Assembly: GCF_020741395.1 (NCBI RefSeq)
Contig: NZ_DYZA01000135.1
Coordinates: 1 to 22,534 of the forward strand
From: Mailhella massiliensis
GTDB taxonomy: Bacteria; Desulfobacterota; Desulfovibrionia; Desulfovibrionales; Desulfovibrionaceae
Direction: 5' to 3'
Length of the DNA stretch: 22,534 nt
Shown in pieces: positions 1-6,847 of this stretch; positions within the stretch are counted from its first letter, which is position 1; every line of letters begins with the position of its first letter. Below the pieces are notes generated by a model. It was not told the DNA's origin. It worked only from the letters and a program-made list of their open reading frames with translations, and did not search any database. The position numbers and the translations under genes were made by a program.

Positions 1-819
1 GATTTTCGTTATCGTCCTTCGACAAGAGCATCGCTTGACAGTTTCATCAGGCATCCTGTGTACAGGGAATACATCAAGCTCACCCCCTTTGCCGCCACAC
101 CCGCAAAGAGCCTTGAGGCCTGTGTGGAAGAACTGCGTTCTCTCGGCATTGAAAAGGCTGTATACACCGGCCGCGACTGTGAGAGTACCTACGCCTACCC
201 GGCTTCCAATGACCTGGTGCTGGAGTGCATGCGGGCCTGCCCCGACCTTTTCATCGGCTTTTACGGTTTTGATCCGCACAAGAAAATGAACGGCGTGCGC
301 GAGTTCCGGCAGGCCGTGGAGCGGGACGGCATGCGCGGTGCGTCCATTGAGCCGTGCATGGCGCATATCCGGGCCGACGACGCGCTCTATTATCCTCTTT
401 ATACGGTGTGCTGCGAGATGAATGTGCCCGTGATCATCACGGCGGGCCTTTCGCCCTTCATGCCCGACGTGTCCCTCGACCCCATGAACCCCATATACAT
501 TGACAACGTGGCGCGTGATTTTCCCGAGCTTCGCATCCTCATCAGCCATGGAGGCTACCCGTGGATGCTCGAAGCCGTGGCCGTAACACAGCGCAACAGC
601 AACGTATATCTGGATTTTTCCACCTGCATCGGTAAGCCCCAGGCTCAGACGCTCATCGAGGCAGCCGGTTCCGTCATTTCTCACAAGGTGCTTTTTTCAA
701 GCGCCAATCCCTTTGTCGAGGTGAGCCGGGCCGTTACGGCCTTCCGCAGCCTGCCTTTCACCCCGGAGGTGATGGAGCGGATTTCCCGCACCAACGGGCA
801 GGCCTTTCTCGGACTGTAG
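1..819 (+). CDS. Amidohydrolase-2-like TIM-barrel protein, 5' end cut by window edge
   Basis: The frame is open from base 1 to the TAG at 817-819, so at least 272 residues are visible and the start lies outside the window. A GTG at 58 is possible, but the preceding residues, beginning DFRYRP, match the first beta strand where this family normally starts. The segment around ISHGGYPW (nt 538-561), followed by a line resembling NVYLDFST, is typical of the amidohydrolase-2 (ACMSD/decarboxylase-like) fold. Oddly, the usual metal ligands are not seen: the N-terminal HxH position reads RYR, the mid-barrel His position reads ITAG, and the usual GSD near the C-terminus reads SSANPF. Only the HGG histidine remains. 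It may therefore be metal-independent, a lyase/decarboxylase variant, or non-catalytic. A structured spacer of about 150 nt separates it from GRE1; co-operonic membership is plausible but unproven. Substrate unknown. Confidence 0.8.
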   Translation, partial: DFRYRPSTRASLDSFIRHPVYREYIKLTPFAATPAKSLEACVEELRSLGIEKAVYTGRDCESTYAYPASNDLVLECMRACPDLFIGFYGFDPHKKMNGVREFRQAVERDGMRGASIEPCMAHIRADDALYYPLYTVCCEMNVPVIITAGLSPFMPDVSLDPMNPIYIDNVARDFPELRILISHGGYPWMLEAVAVTQRNSNVYLDFSTCIGKPQAQTLIEAAGSVISHKVLFSSANPFVEVSRAVTAFRSLPFTPEVMERISRTNGQAFLGL

Positions 820-860
820 GTTTCAGTGCGGAGCGAGTTGAAAAGGCTTTTTCATACGTT

Positions 861-942
861 CCGCCCGCGTAGTGCGGAAAAACGCGCGTTTTCCCATCCC
901 CCGGACGCGGATATCCGCTCCCGCGTCCTCCGGGCGGTTTTT
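861..942 (+). terminator. Structured leader/terminator or attenuator between amidohydrolase and GRE1
   Basis: CCGCCCG (861-867) pairs perfectly with CGGGCGG (931-937), and a T5 run follows at 938-942. Nested inside are the palindrome AAAACGCGCGTTTT (879-892) and a bulged stem between about 900-910 and 921-934. The hairpin-plus-T-run is terminator-like, but it ends only 26 nt before the GRE1 start, so it may act as an attenuator or partial terminator rather than closing a unit. Confidence 0.45.
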
Positions 943-968
943 CTGAAAGCCGCTCAAGGAGTGTTGTT

Positions 969-3467
969 ATGTCCTGCTGCGAACCTCTGGCCTATTCCGG
1001 CCAGGAACAGACCATTCTCGACCGTATCGCGGGCAAGAAGGACCCCAACGAAATAAAGCATCCGCGCCTGTACAGGCTCATCAGCGTGTTCGACGGCAAA
1101 AAGCCGTTCATCGACGTGGAACGCGCCCGCCTGTTCACGGAATCCATGAAGGAAAGCGAAGGCGAAATGCTGGTGCTGCGCTGGGCCAGGGCCCTGAAGC
1201 ACATGGGCGAGAATATGACCGTCTATATCGACGACGATCAGCTCATCGTGGGCCGCATGGGGCATCAGGGTTCCCGCTACGGCATCCTGTATCCGGAACT
1301 GGACGGCGACTATCAGGCTTCCGCCCTGAAGGAACTGCCTTCCGACCCGGCCTCCCCCTTTGAAGTGCGGGAAGAGGATGCCCGTGTGGTGGAGGAACTC
1401 ATCACGCCCTACTGGAAGGACAAGACCTTCCATCAGGATCTGAACAAGCGCCTTCCCGAAGATTCCCACCGCCTGGCCTATGCCGACGAGGGCGGCTATC
1501 AGTCGCGCTACATATGCTGCGAAACGGCCTCCAACCGTTCGAGCCTCCAGTGGTGCCTTGACTACGGACGTCTGTTCAAGCTGGGCTACAAGGGTATCAA
1601 GGAAGAGGCCCTTGCCGCTCTTGCCGCCCTTGATCCCGACGATCCGCTGGATCAGTGCGAAAAGCGTCCCTATCTGGAGGCCATGGTGCTTCTGAGCGAA
1701 GGTATCGTCACCTGGGCGCACCGCTACGCGGCCAAGGCTCGGGAACTGGCCGCTGTGGAAAAGGATGAAAAGCGCCGCGCGGAACTTCTGCAGATCGCGG
1801 AAAACTGCGACTGGGTTCCCGAAAACCCGCCCCGTACCTTCTATGAGGCTTTGCAGGCCCACTGGTTCGTGCAGGCCTTCGCCCGCCTTGAGCAGAAAAT
1901 CAGCTCCAATCCCACCAACGGCCGCATGGATCAGCTTTTCTGGCCCTACTATGAAAAGGACGTGCGCGAAGGCATCATGGACGAAGACAGGGCTGTGGAA
2001 CTTTTCCAGTGCATGTGGGTGAACATGGCCCAGTGCCTCGATCTGGCCATTACGCCCTACAACAAGGCCACCCATGAAGGTTATTCCCACTGGGAGGCCG
2101 TGACCATAGGAGGCCAGACCCGCGACGGCCGCGACGCCACCAACGAGCTTACCTATGTGGTGCTGCGTTCCAAGCGTGAATGTCCCCTGCATTACCCCGA
2201 CCTTGCGGCACGCATCCATGCCCGCAGCCCGGAACGCTATCTTTACGAAGTGGCGGAAACCATCAAGCAGGGCTGCGGCTTCCCCAAGCTCCTGAATGAT
2301 GAGGAAATCATCCCCCTGCACCTGGCCAAGGGCGCATCACTTGAGGAGATTTACGATTATGCTGCATCGGGCTGCGCCGAGATACGCATGCCCCGTGTGG
2401 ATACCTACACAAGCGGACATGCCCAGTTCAGCCTGGGCGCGGCGGTGGAGCTCACCCTGTACAACGGCCGCATGAAGAAATTCGGCAACGAGCTGCTCAC
2501 GCTGGAAACCGGCGATGTGCGCACCTTCGATACCTGGGAGAAGTTCTGGGATGCCTATGTGAAGCAGCAGATGTTCATCATCCGCCACGCCTTCCTGCAG
2601 CAGTACCATATCATCAAGACACGCGCGGCCCATTTCGCCACGCCCATATCCGACTCCCTGCATGTACTGGCCATGCACGAATGTGTGGACCTGCATCAGG
2701 ACCATCAGTACAAGGGCGGTCTGAACCTCGGCTACTTTGAATGTCTGGGGTACAGCACGGCCATTGACTCCCTCGCAGCAATCAAGAAGGTGGTGTATGA
2801 GGACGGCATCCTTTCCATGCAGGAAGTGCTGGACGCTCTTGCCTGCGACTTCGTGGGCAGGGAAGACGTGCAGGCCATACTCGCCAACGCGCCCAAGTAC
2901 GGCAACGACGATGAATACGCCGATGCTGTCGGCCTTGAAATCGACCGCCTGGCCCAGGAGTTCAGCGCGAAGTATGCGCACAGGCTCGGTATCCGCTGCG
3001 ATTTCCGCATGGTGCCCTTTACTTCGCATGTGCCCTTCGGCCGCGTAGTGTCCGCCACGCCCAACGGCCGCAAGGCCTGGACGCCGCTTTCCGACGGCTC
3101 CTCCGCCTCCCACGGCGCGGATATCAACGGCCCCACAGCCGTGCTTCGTTCCAACTTCAATACCAAGAACTACAACATGAGCCAGAGGGCCGCGCGCCTT
3201 CTCAACGTGAAGTTCTCGCCGAAGTGCCTGGAAGGGGAGGACGGCACCAGAAAACTTGTGGACTTCATCCGTGTATTCTGTGATCTGCGCCTGTGGCATG
3301 TGCAGTTCAACGTCATCAATCGCGAGACGCTTATTCAGGCCCAGCAGCATCCTGAGCTTTACAAGGGCCTCATCGTCCGCATAGCGGGCTACAGCGCCTA
3401 CTTTACGGAACTGTCCCGCGACCTGCAGAACGACCTCATCGCCAGAACGGAACACGACAAGATGTAA
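969..3467 (+). CDS. Glycyl radical enzyme 1, isethionate-lyase-like (C-S or C-O lyase candidate)
   Basis: This 832-aa protein is of normal length for the pyruvate-formate-lyase/diol-dehydratase-type glycyl radical enzymes. The start has a strong AAGGAG at 956-961. The thiyl-radical motif GCAE gives Cys469 and Glu471 (Cys codon 2373-2375), and the C-terminal signature VRIAGYSAYF places the radical at Gly807 (codon 3387-3389). From memory, isethionate sulfite-lyase IslA of Bilophila uses R189, Q193, W374, C468, E470, R678 and G805. GRE1 has R190, Q194, W375, C469, E471, R680 and G807, a near one-to-one register, although the IslA F680 position appears to be Val682. This suggests an anionic, possibly sulfonate, substrate that is eliminated to an aldehyde or ketone. 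Choline lyase and diol or glycerol dehydratases share the fold, so the substrate is inference. It is followed by its activase after a hairpin-containing 55-nt gap. Confidence 0.95.
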   Translation: MSCCEPLAYSGQEQTILDRIAGKKDPNEIKHPRLYRLISVFDGKKPFIDVERARLFTESMKESEGEMLVLRWARALKHMGENMTVYIDDDQLIVGRMGHQGSRYGILYPELDGDYQASALKELPSDPASPFEVREEDARVVEELITPYWKDKTFHQDLNKRLPEDSHRLAYADEGGYQSRYICCETASNRSSLQWCLDYGRLFKLGYKGIKEEALAALAALDPDDPLDQCEKRPYLEAMVLLSEGIVTWAHRYAAKARELAAVEKDEKRRAELLQIAENCDWVPENPPRTFYEALQAHWFVQAFARLEQKISSNPTNGRMDQLFWPYYEKDVREGIMDEDRAVELFQCMWVNMAQCLDLAITPYNKATHEGYSHWEAVTIGGQTRDGRDATNELTYVVLRSKRECPLHYPDLAARIHARSPERYLYEVAETIKQGCGFPKLLNDEEIIPLHLAKGASLEEIYDYAASGCAEIRMPRVDTYTSGHAQFSLGAAVELTLYNGRMKKFGNELLTLETGDVRTFDTWEKFWDAYVKQQMFIIRHAFLQQYHIIKTRAAHFATPISDSLHVLAMHECVDLHQDHQYKGGLNLGYFECLGYSTAIDSLAAIKKVVYEDGILSMQEVLDALACDFVGREDVQAILANAPKYGNDDEYADAVGLEIDRLAQEFSAKYAHRLGIRCDFRMVPFTSHVPFGRVVSATPNGRKAWTPLSDGSSASHGADINGPTAVLRSNFNTKNYNMSQRAARLLNVKFSPKCLEGEDGTRKLVDFIRVFCDLRLWHVQFNVINRETLIQAQQHPELYKGLIVRIAGYSAYFTELSRDLQNDLIARTEHDKM

Positions 3468-3479
3468 CCTGTCTTCCGG

Positions 3480-3511
3480 CCGGCCCGGAGAACAGTCTCA
3501 GGGCCGGTTTT
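3480..3511 (+). terminator. Intercistronic hairpin with short T run between GRE1 and AE1
   Basis: CCGGCCC (3480-3486) pairs perfectly with GGGCCGG (3501-3507) across a 14-nt loop, and TTTT follows. It ends just before the CAGGAG ribosome site of AE1. A T4 run is short for full termination; partial termination or mRNA stabilisation would give more GRE than activase, as such systems need. Confidence 0.4.
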
Positions 3512-3522
3512 CAGGAGTTTTC

Positions 3523-4413
3523 ATGAGCGCGACGCACGGCCTCATTTTCAATATCCAGAAATTCTCCATACACGACGGCCCGGGGATACGCACGTTGGTG
3601 TTTTTCAAGGGCTGCCCTTTGCGCTGTCTGTGGTGCTGCAATCCCGAATCCCAGTCCCCGGAGCCGGAACACGGCTACAGGCCGGAAAAGTGCTTCGGCT
3701 GCGGCCGCTGCGTGGCCCGCTGCAAAAAGGGCGTGCTTTCCCTGAAGGAGGATCGCACCCTTGCCGTTCGGCGGGATCTGTGCCGCGGCGAATGTCCCGA
3801 CTGCGTCAAGGTCTGCCCGGACAAGGCGCTGGTATTTTACGGCAAGCCTTATACCGTGGCCGAAGTATTGAAGGTGGTGGAGCAGGACGCGCTTTTCTAT
3901 ACCCGTTCCGGCGGCGGGCTTACCGTGAGCGGAGGCGAGCCGCTCATGCAGCCGGATTTTCTGTATGAGCTCTGCCGGGAAGCCGGGCGCAGAAGGATAG
4001 ACGTGGCCATGGAGACGAGCGCCTTCGCCCCGGAAGCGGCCTTCCTTTCCGTCATGCCGTATATCCGCCATCTCATGGTGGATGTGAAGCACATGGACGA
4101 GGAGGCGCACCGCCGCGCCACCGGCGTATCCAACAGGCTCATCCTTTCCAACCTTGAGGCGCTTCGCCGGGAATTCCCATCCCTGCCGCTCAGGATACGC
4201 ACGCCCGTCATTCCCGGCGTCAACAGCGAAGAGGATAATCTGCTCGCCACCGCCGAATTTGCCCGCTCCCTGGGCGCGGAATACGAGCTTCTGGCCTACC
4301 ACAGCATGGGCCGCTCCAAGTACGATTCCCTGGGCAGGCCCTATCCCATGGGAGACGTGCAGCTTCCCGAGGCGGAGTTTGAAGCCTTAAAAAACAAGGT
4401 CGCTACCCTATAA
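3523..4413 (+). CDS. Glycyl-radical-enzyme activating protein 1 (canonical radical SAM activase)
   Basis: This 296-aa radical SAM enzyme installs the glycyl radical, most likely on GRE1 immediately upstream. The N-terminal substrate-recognition motif is canonical: HDGPGIRT, with Asp18. The radical SAM cluster is CxxxCxxC (C31, C35, C38) in the context GCPLRCLWC. An inserted two-cluster ferredoxin domain shows CxxCxxCxxxC (C57, C60, C63, C67) and CxxxCxxCxxxC (C87, C91, C94, C98), as in activases of the choline, glycerol and isethionate enzymes. The SAM-binding SGGEP is at 136-140, and the C-terminal LAYHSMGRSKY region is typical. A CAGGAG ribosome site lies about 7 nt upstream. GRE2 starts 25 nt after its stop, so the genes are co-transcribed. 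Confidence 0.95.
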   Translation: MSATHGLIFNIQKFSIHDGPGIRTLVFFKGCPLRCLWCCNPESQSPEPEHGYRPEKCFGCGRCVARCKKGVLSLKEDRTLAVRRDLCRGECPDCVKVCPDKALVFYGKPYTVAEVLKVVEQDALFYTRSGGGLTVSGGEPLMQPDFLYELCREAGRRRIDVAMETSAFAPEAAFLSVMPYIRHLMVDVKHMDEEAHRRATGVSNRLILSNLEALRREFPSLPLRIRTPVIPGVNSEEDNLLATAEFARSLGAEYELLAYHSMGRSKYDSLGRPYPMGDVQLPEAEFEALKNKVATL

Positions 4414-4438
4414 TATCTTTGAGTGTTCAGGGGAGAGC

Positions 4439-6835
4439 ATGAATCAGGCCTGCCATCTTGCGCCGTACAGGCGGCCTTCCTTTTTAAGCCGCCGCATCAG
4501 TCGTATAGTAGCCTCGCGTCCCCGCCTGTTCCTGGACAGAGCGCTGTATTTCACCGAGTCCATGCGGGAGACGGAAGGGCTGCCTCTGCCTTTACGCTGG
4601 GCAAAGGCCCTTGTGCATGTGCTGGATCATGTTCCTGTGGAACTTTCTCCCGACGAGCTGCTTGCCGGCGCCTTCGGTTCCGGCCGTTACGGCATTTTTT
4701 ACCCTGAACTCGACAGTGCATTTCTGGAAGACGAAGGCTTTTCGCCGGAGGACTTTCTTCTGTCGTGCGGCGATATGGATCTTGCCCGCAGCAGTATCCT
4801 GCCCTACTGGCACGGGCGTACCTATCAGGAGCATTTTTATGCCGAACTGCCTCCGGAGCTGAAGAACCTTCTCTACATCAACGGCGATGCCTCGCACCCG
4901 GCCTTCATCGTGCAGGAAACGGCCACAGTGCGTCATTCCCTGCAATGGGTGCTGGATTACGGCAAGGTGTTGCGGCGGGGCTTCCGGGGTATTGCGGAGG
5001 AAGCGGAACAAAAAAGGGAGGAAGCCTCCCCCTCCGGCCGTCAATTTTACGAAGCCGTGGTGGAGATATGCCGGGGTATACGGCGTTTTTCGGAGCGCTT
5101 TGCCGCCCTTGCCGCAGAGCAGGCCCTCGGCGCAACCACAGAGGAGTTCCGCAAGGAGCGCCTGGCCCTTGCCGAGCGCTGCCGCCGTGTGCCGTGGGAG
5201 CCTGCACAGAGCTTTGTCGACGCGCTTCAGGCCCAGTGGCTCACGCAGATGGTCTCCCGCATGGAGGCGGAATACGGCGGCAACATCAGCAACGGCCGCA
5301 TGGATCAGTACCTCTGGCCTTTGTATAAGAAAGACCTTTTCTCCGGTGTGCTCACCCAGCAGAAGGCGCGCGAGTATCTCGACGATCTGTGGTGCCATCT
5401 GGCCCAGTTCGTGCGCCTCAAGCCCTCGCCCACCGGGGCCAAGATTTACGAGGATCTCGCCCACTGGGAATTCACCACCCTGGGCGGCAGGCTCGCTTCG
5501 GGCGCGGACGCCACCAACGACCTTTCCTTCCTCATCCTGCGTTCCGCCTCGGAATTTCCGATGGATTACCCCTACCTCGGCGTACGCATCCACAGGGACA
5601 CGCCTGCGGAGTTCCTGCGCGAGATATGCCTTTCCACCCAGAACAACGGCGCAAGCCCCGTGCTTTTCAATGATGAAACCATCATCGCAAGGCAGAGGGC
5701 CAACGGCGCCACGGCTGAAGAGGCGCGCGACTACTGCGGCAGCGGCTATTCCGAGGCGAGGCTCATCAACAAGGATACCTATTTCGTGGGCGCGACCTGG
5801 CTGAACCTGCCTGCCGTGCTGGAAATGGCCCTGCACGACGGCTACTGTTCTCCCAAGCCCTCCTGCCGTACGGGCCTTCCCACGGGGCCGGCCGAAGCCA
5901 TAGGCTCCTTTTCCCATCTCATGGAGCTTTTCCGGCGGCAGCTTCTGTATATTCTCGACATGGCCTTCCGGCAGCAGGGCATACTGGAACGCCTGCGGCC
6001 TCTGCACATTGCCTCTCCGCTGCTTTCCTGCCTGCACGATCTGTGCATGAAGCACGGGGTGGACATGTCCGTGGGAGTCGTACCGGAAGGTCGCAGCATC
6101 GGCGGCTTTCTCGGCATCATAGGCTTCGCCACCGTGGTGGATTCCCTGGCCGCCATCGATACGCTGGTCTTCCGGCAGAAGAAGCTGACCCTGCCGGAAC
6201 TTCTGGACATTCTCGCGGTGAATTTCGAGGGGCATGAGGATGTTCGCCAGCTCTGCCTGAATTCGCCCAAATACGGCAACCGCATCCCCTGGGTGGACGA
6301 CATAGGCCGCCGCATCGACAGGCTTCTGCTCACAAGGGCCAGGAACGAGGTGAACAGCTACGGCGGCAGGGGAGAAATCTTCTATGTGCCGGTGAAGGCG
6401 CACATTGCCATGGGGCGCGTCTCCGGGGCCACGGCGGACGGGCGCTTCGCGGGCAACAATTTTTCCTTCGGCGTCACCCCCTCGCATCTGGTAAGGACGC
6501 TGGGGCCTACGGTTTCGCTGAGCTCGGAAACGGCGGTGCAGAACCCCGACATTCCCTCCCTGGGGGCGCGCGTCATGTTCTCCACGCTCCTGCCCGGCCA
6601 GATATGCGGTGCGGCGGGCGTGGAAACGCTCATGAGCCTGCTTCAGACCTGGTGCCGGCAGCCGCACTGGTTCCTCCGCTTCCAGATACTTACCCCGGCG
6701 GAATTGACGGTGCTGCGCAATTCGCCGTATGAGTACAACAGCTTGTTTTTAAATGTCCCGGGCCTCAACTCGCAGGGCTACTCCTTCCCCTCGGCGGCTT
6801 TTTCCTGCAAATGCCCGCTTCAGAAAGCCCGGTAA
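4439..6835 (+). CDS. GRE2: GRE-fold protein with catalytic Cys and glycyl signature altered (putative pseudo-GRE)
   Basis: This 798-aa protein aligns along its whole length with GRE1: shared landmarks include FTESM, RWAKAL, GSGRYGI(F)YPELD, ETA..R..LQW (R165, Q169), NGRMDQ..WP, AHWE..T.GG (W343), GATADGR and PKYGN. The two residues that define the family are changed. The thiyl-Cys position in GCAE of GRE1 reads GYSE here, Tyr437 (codon 5747-5749), although Glu439 remains and Cys433 lies four residues earlier. The signature VRIAGYSAYF reads LNVPGLNSQG, so Gly775 (codon 6761-6763) survives while Arg and Tyr are lost; the usual basic C-terminal tail is also absent. The pocket Arg equivalent to GRE1 R680 is Phe648. 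No alternative frame restores either motif. The frame is intact and well translated, with a purine-rich ribosome site near 4429, so it is not a decaying pseudogene. It could be a structural or regulatory partner of GRE1, or a radical enzyme with a rewritten motif. Confidence 0.85.
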   Translation: MNQACHLAPYRRPSFLSRRISRIVASRPRLFLDRALYFTESMRETEGLPLPLRWAKALVHVLDHVPVELSPDELLAGAFGSGRYGIFYPELDSAFLEDEGFSPEDFLLSCGDMDLARSSILPYWHGRTYQEHFYAELPPELKNLLYINGDASHPAFIVQETATVRHSLQWVLDYGKVLRRGFRGIAEEAEQKREEASPSGRQFYEAVVEICRGIRRFSERFAALAAEQALGATTEEFRKERLALAERCRRVPWEPAQSFVDALQAQWLTQMVSRMEAEYGGNISNGRMDQYLWPLYKKDLFSGVLTQQKAREYLDDLWCHLAQFVRLKPSPTGAKIYEDLAHWEFTTLGGRLASGADATNDLSFLILRSASEFPMDYPYLGVRIHRDTPAEFLREICLSTQNNGASPVLFNDETIIARQRANGATAEEARDYCGSGYSEARLINKDTYFVGATWLNLPAVLEMALHDGYCSPKPSCRTGLPTGPAEAIGSFSHLMELFRRQLLYILDMAFRQQGILERLRPLHIASPLLSCLHDLCMKHGVDMSVGVVPEGRSIGGFLGIIGFATVVDSLAAIDTLVFRQKKLTLPELLDILAVNFEGHEDVRQLCLNSPKYGNRIPWVDDIGRRIDRLLLTRARNEVNSYGGRGEIFYVPVKAHIAMGRVSGATADGRFAGNNFSFGVTPSHLVRTLGPTVSLSSETAVQNPDIPSLGARVMFSTLLPGQICGAAGVETLMSLLQTWCRQPHWFLRFQILTPAELTVLRNSPYEYNSLFLNVPGLNSQGYSFPSAAFSCKCPLQKAR

Positions 6836-6847
6836 TGGCGGTTTGCC

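Noticed and set aside
57..72. GTGTAC...ATACA similarity to the A+T-rich stretch before the dehydrogenase promoter (9744-9763) as a shared operator
   Set aside because: The spacing differs by 2 nt and the first copy lies within coding sequence.
4439..6835. Frameshift or sequencing error as the cause of the missing GRE2 motifs
   Set aside because: The frame runs without a stop to the family's expected length, flanking alignment to GRE1 continues on both sides of Tyr437, and the other frames around 6740-6835 contain no RxxGY signature.
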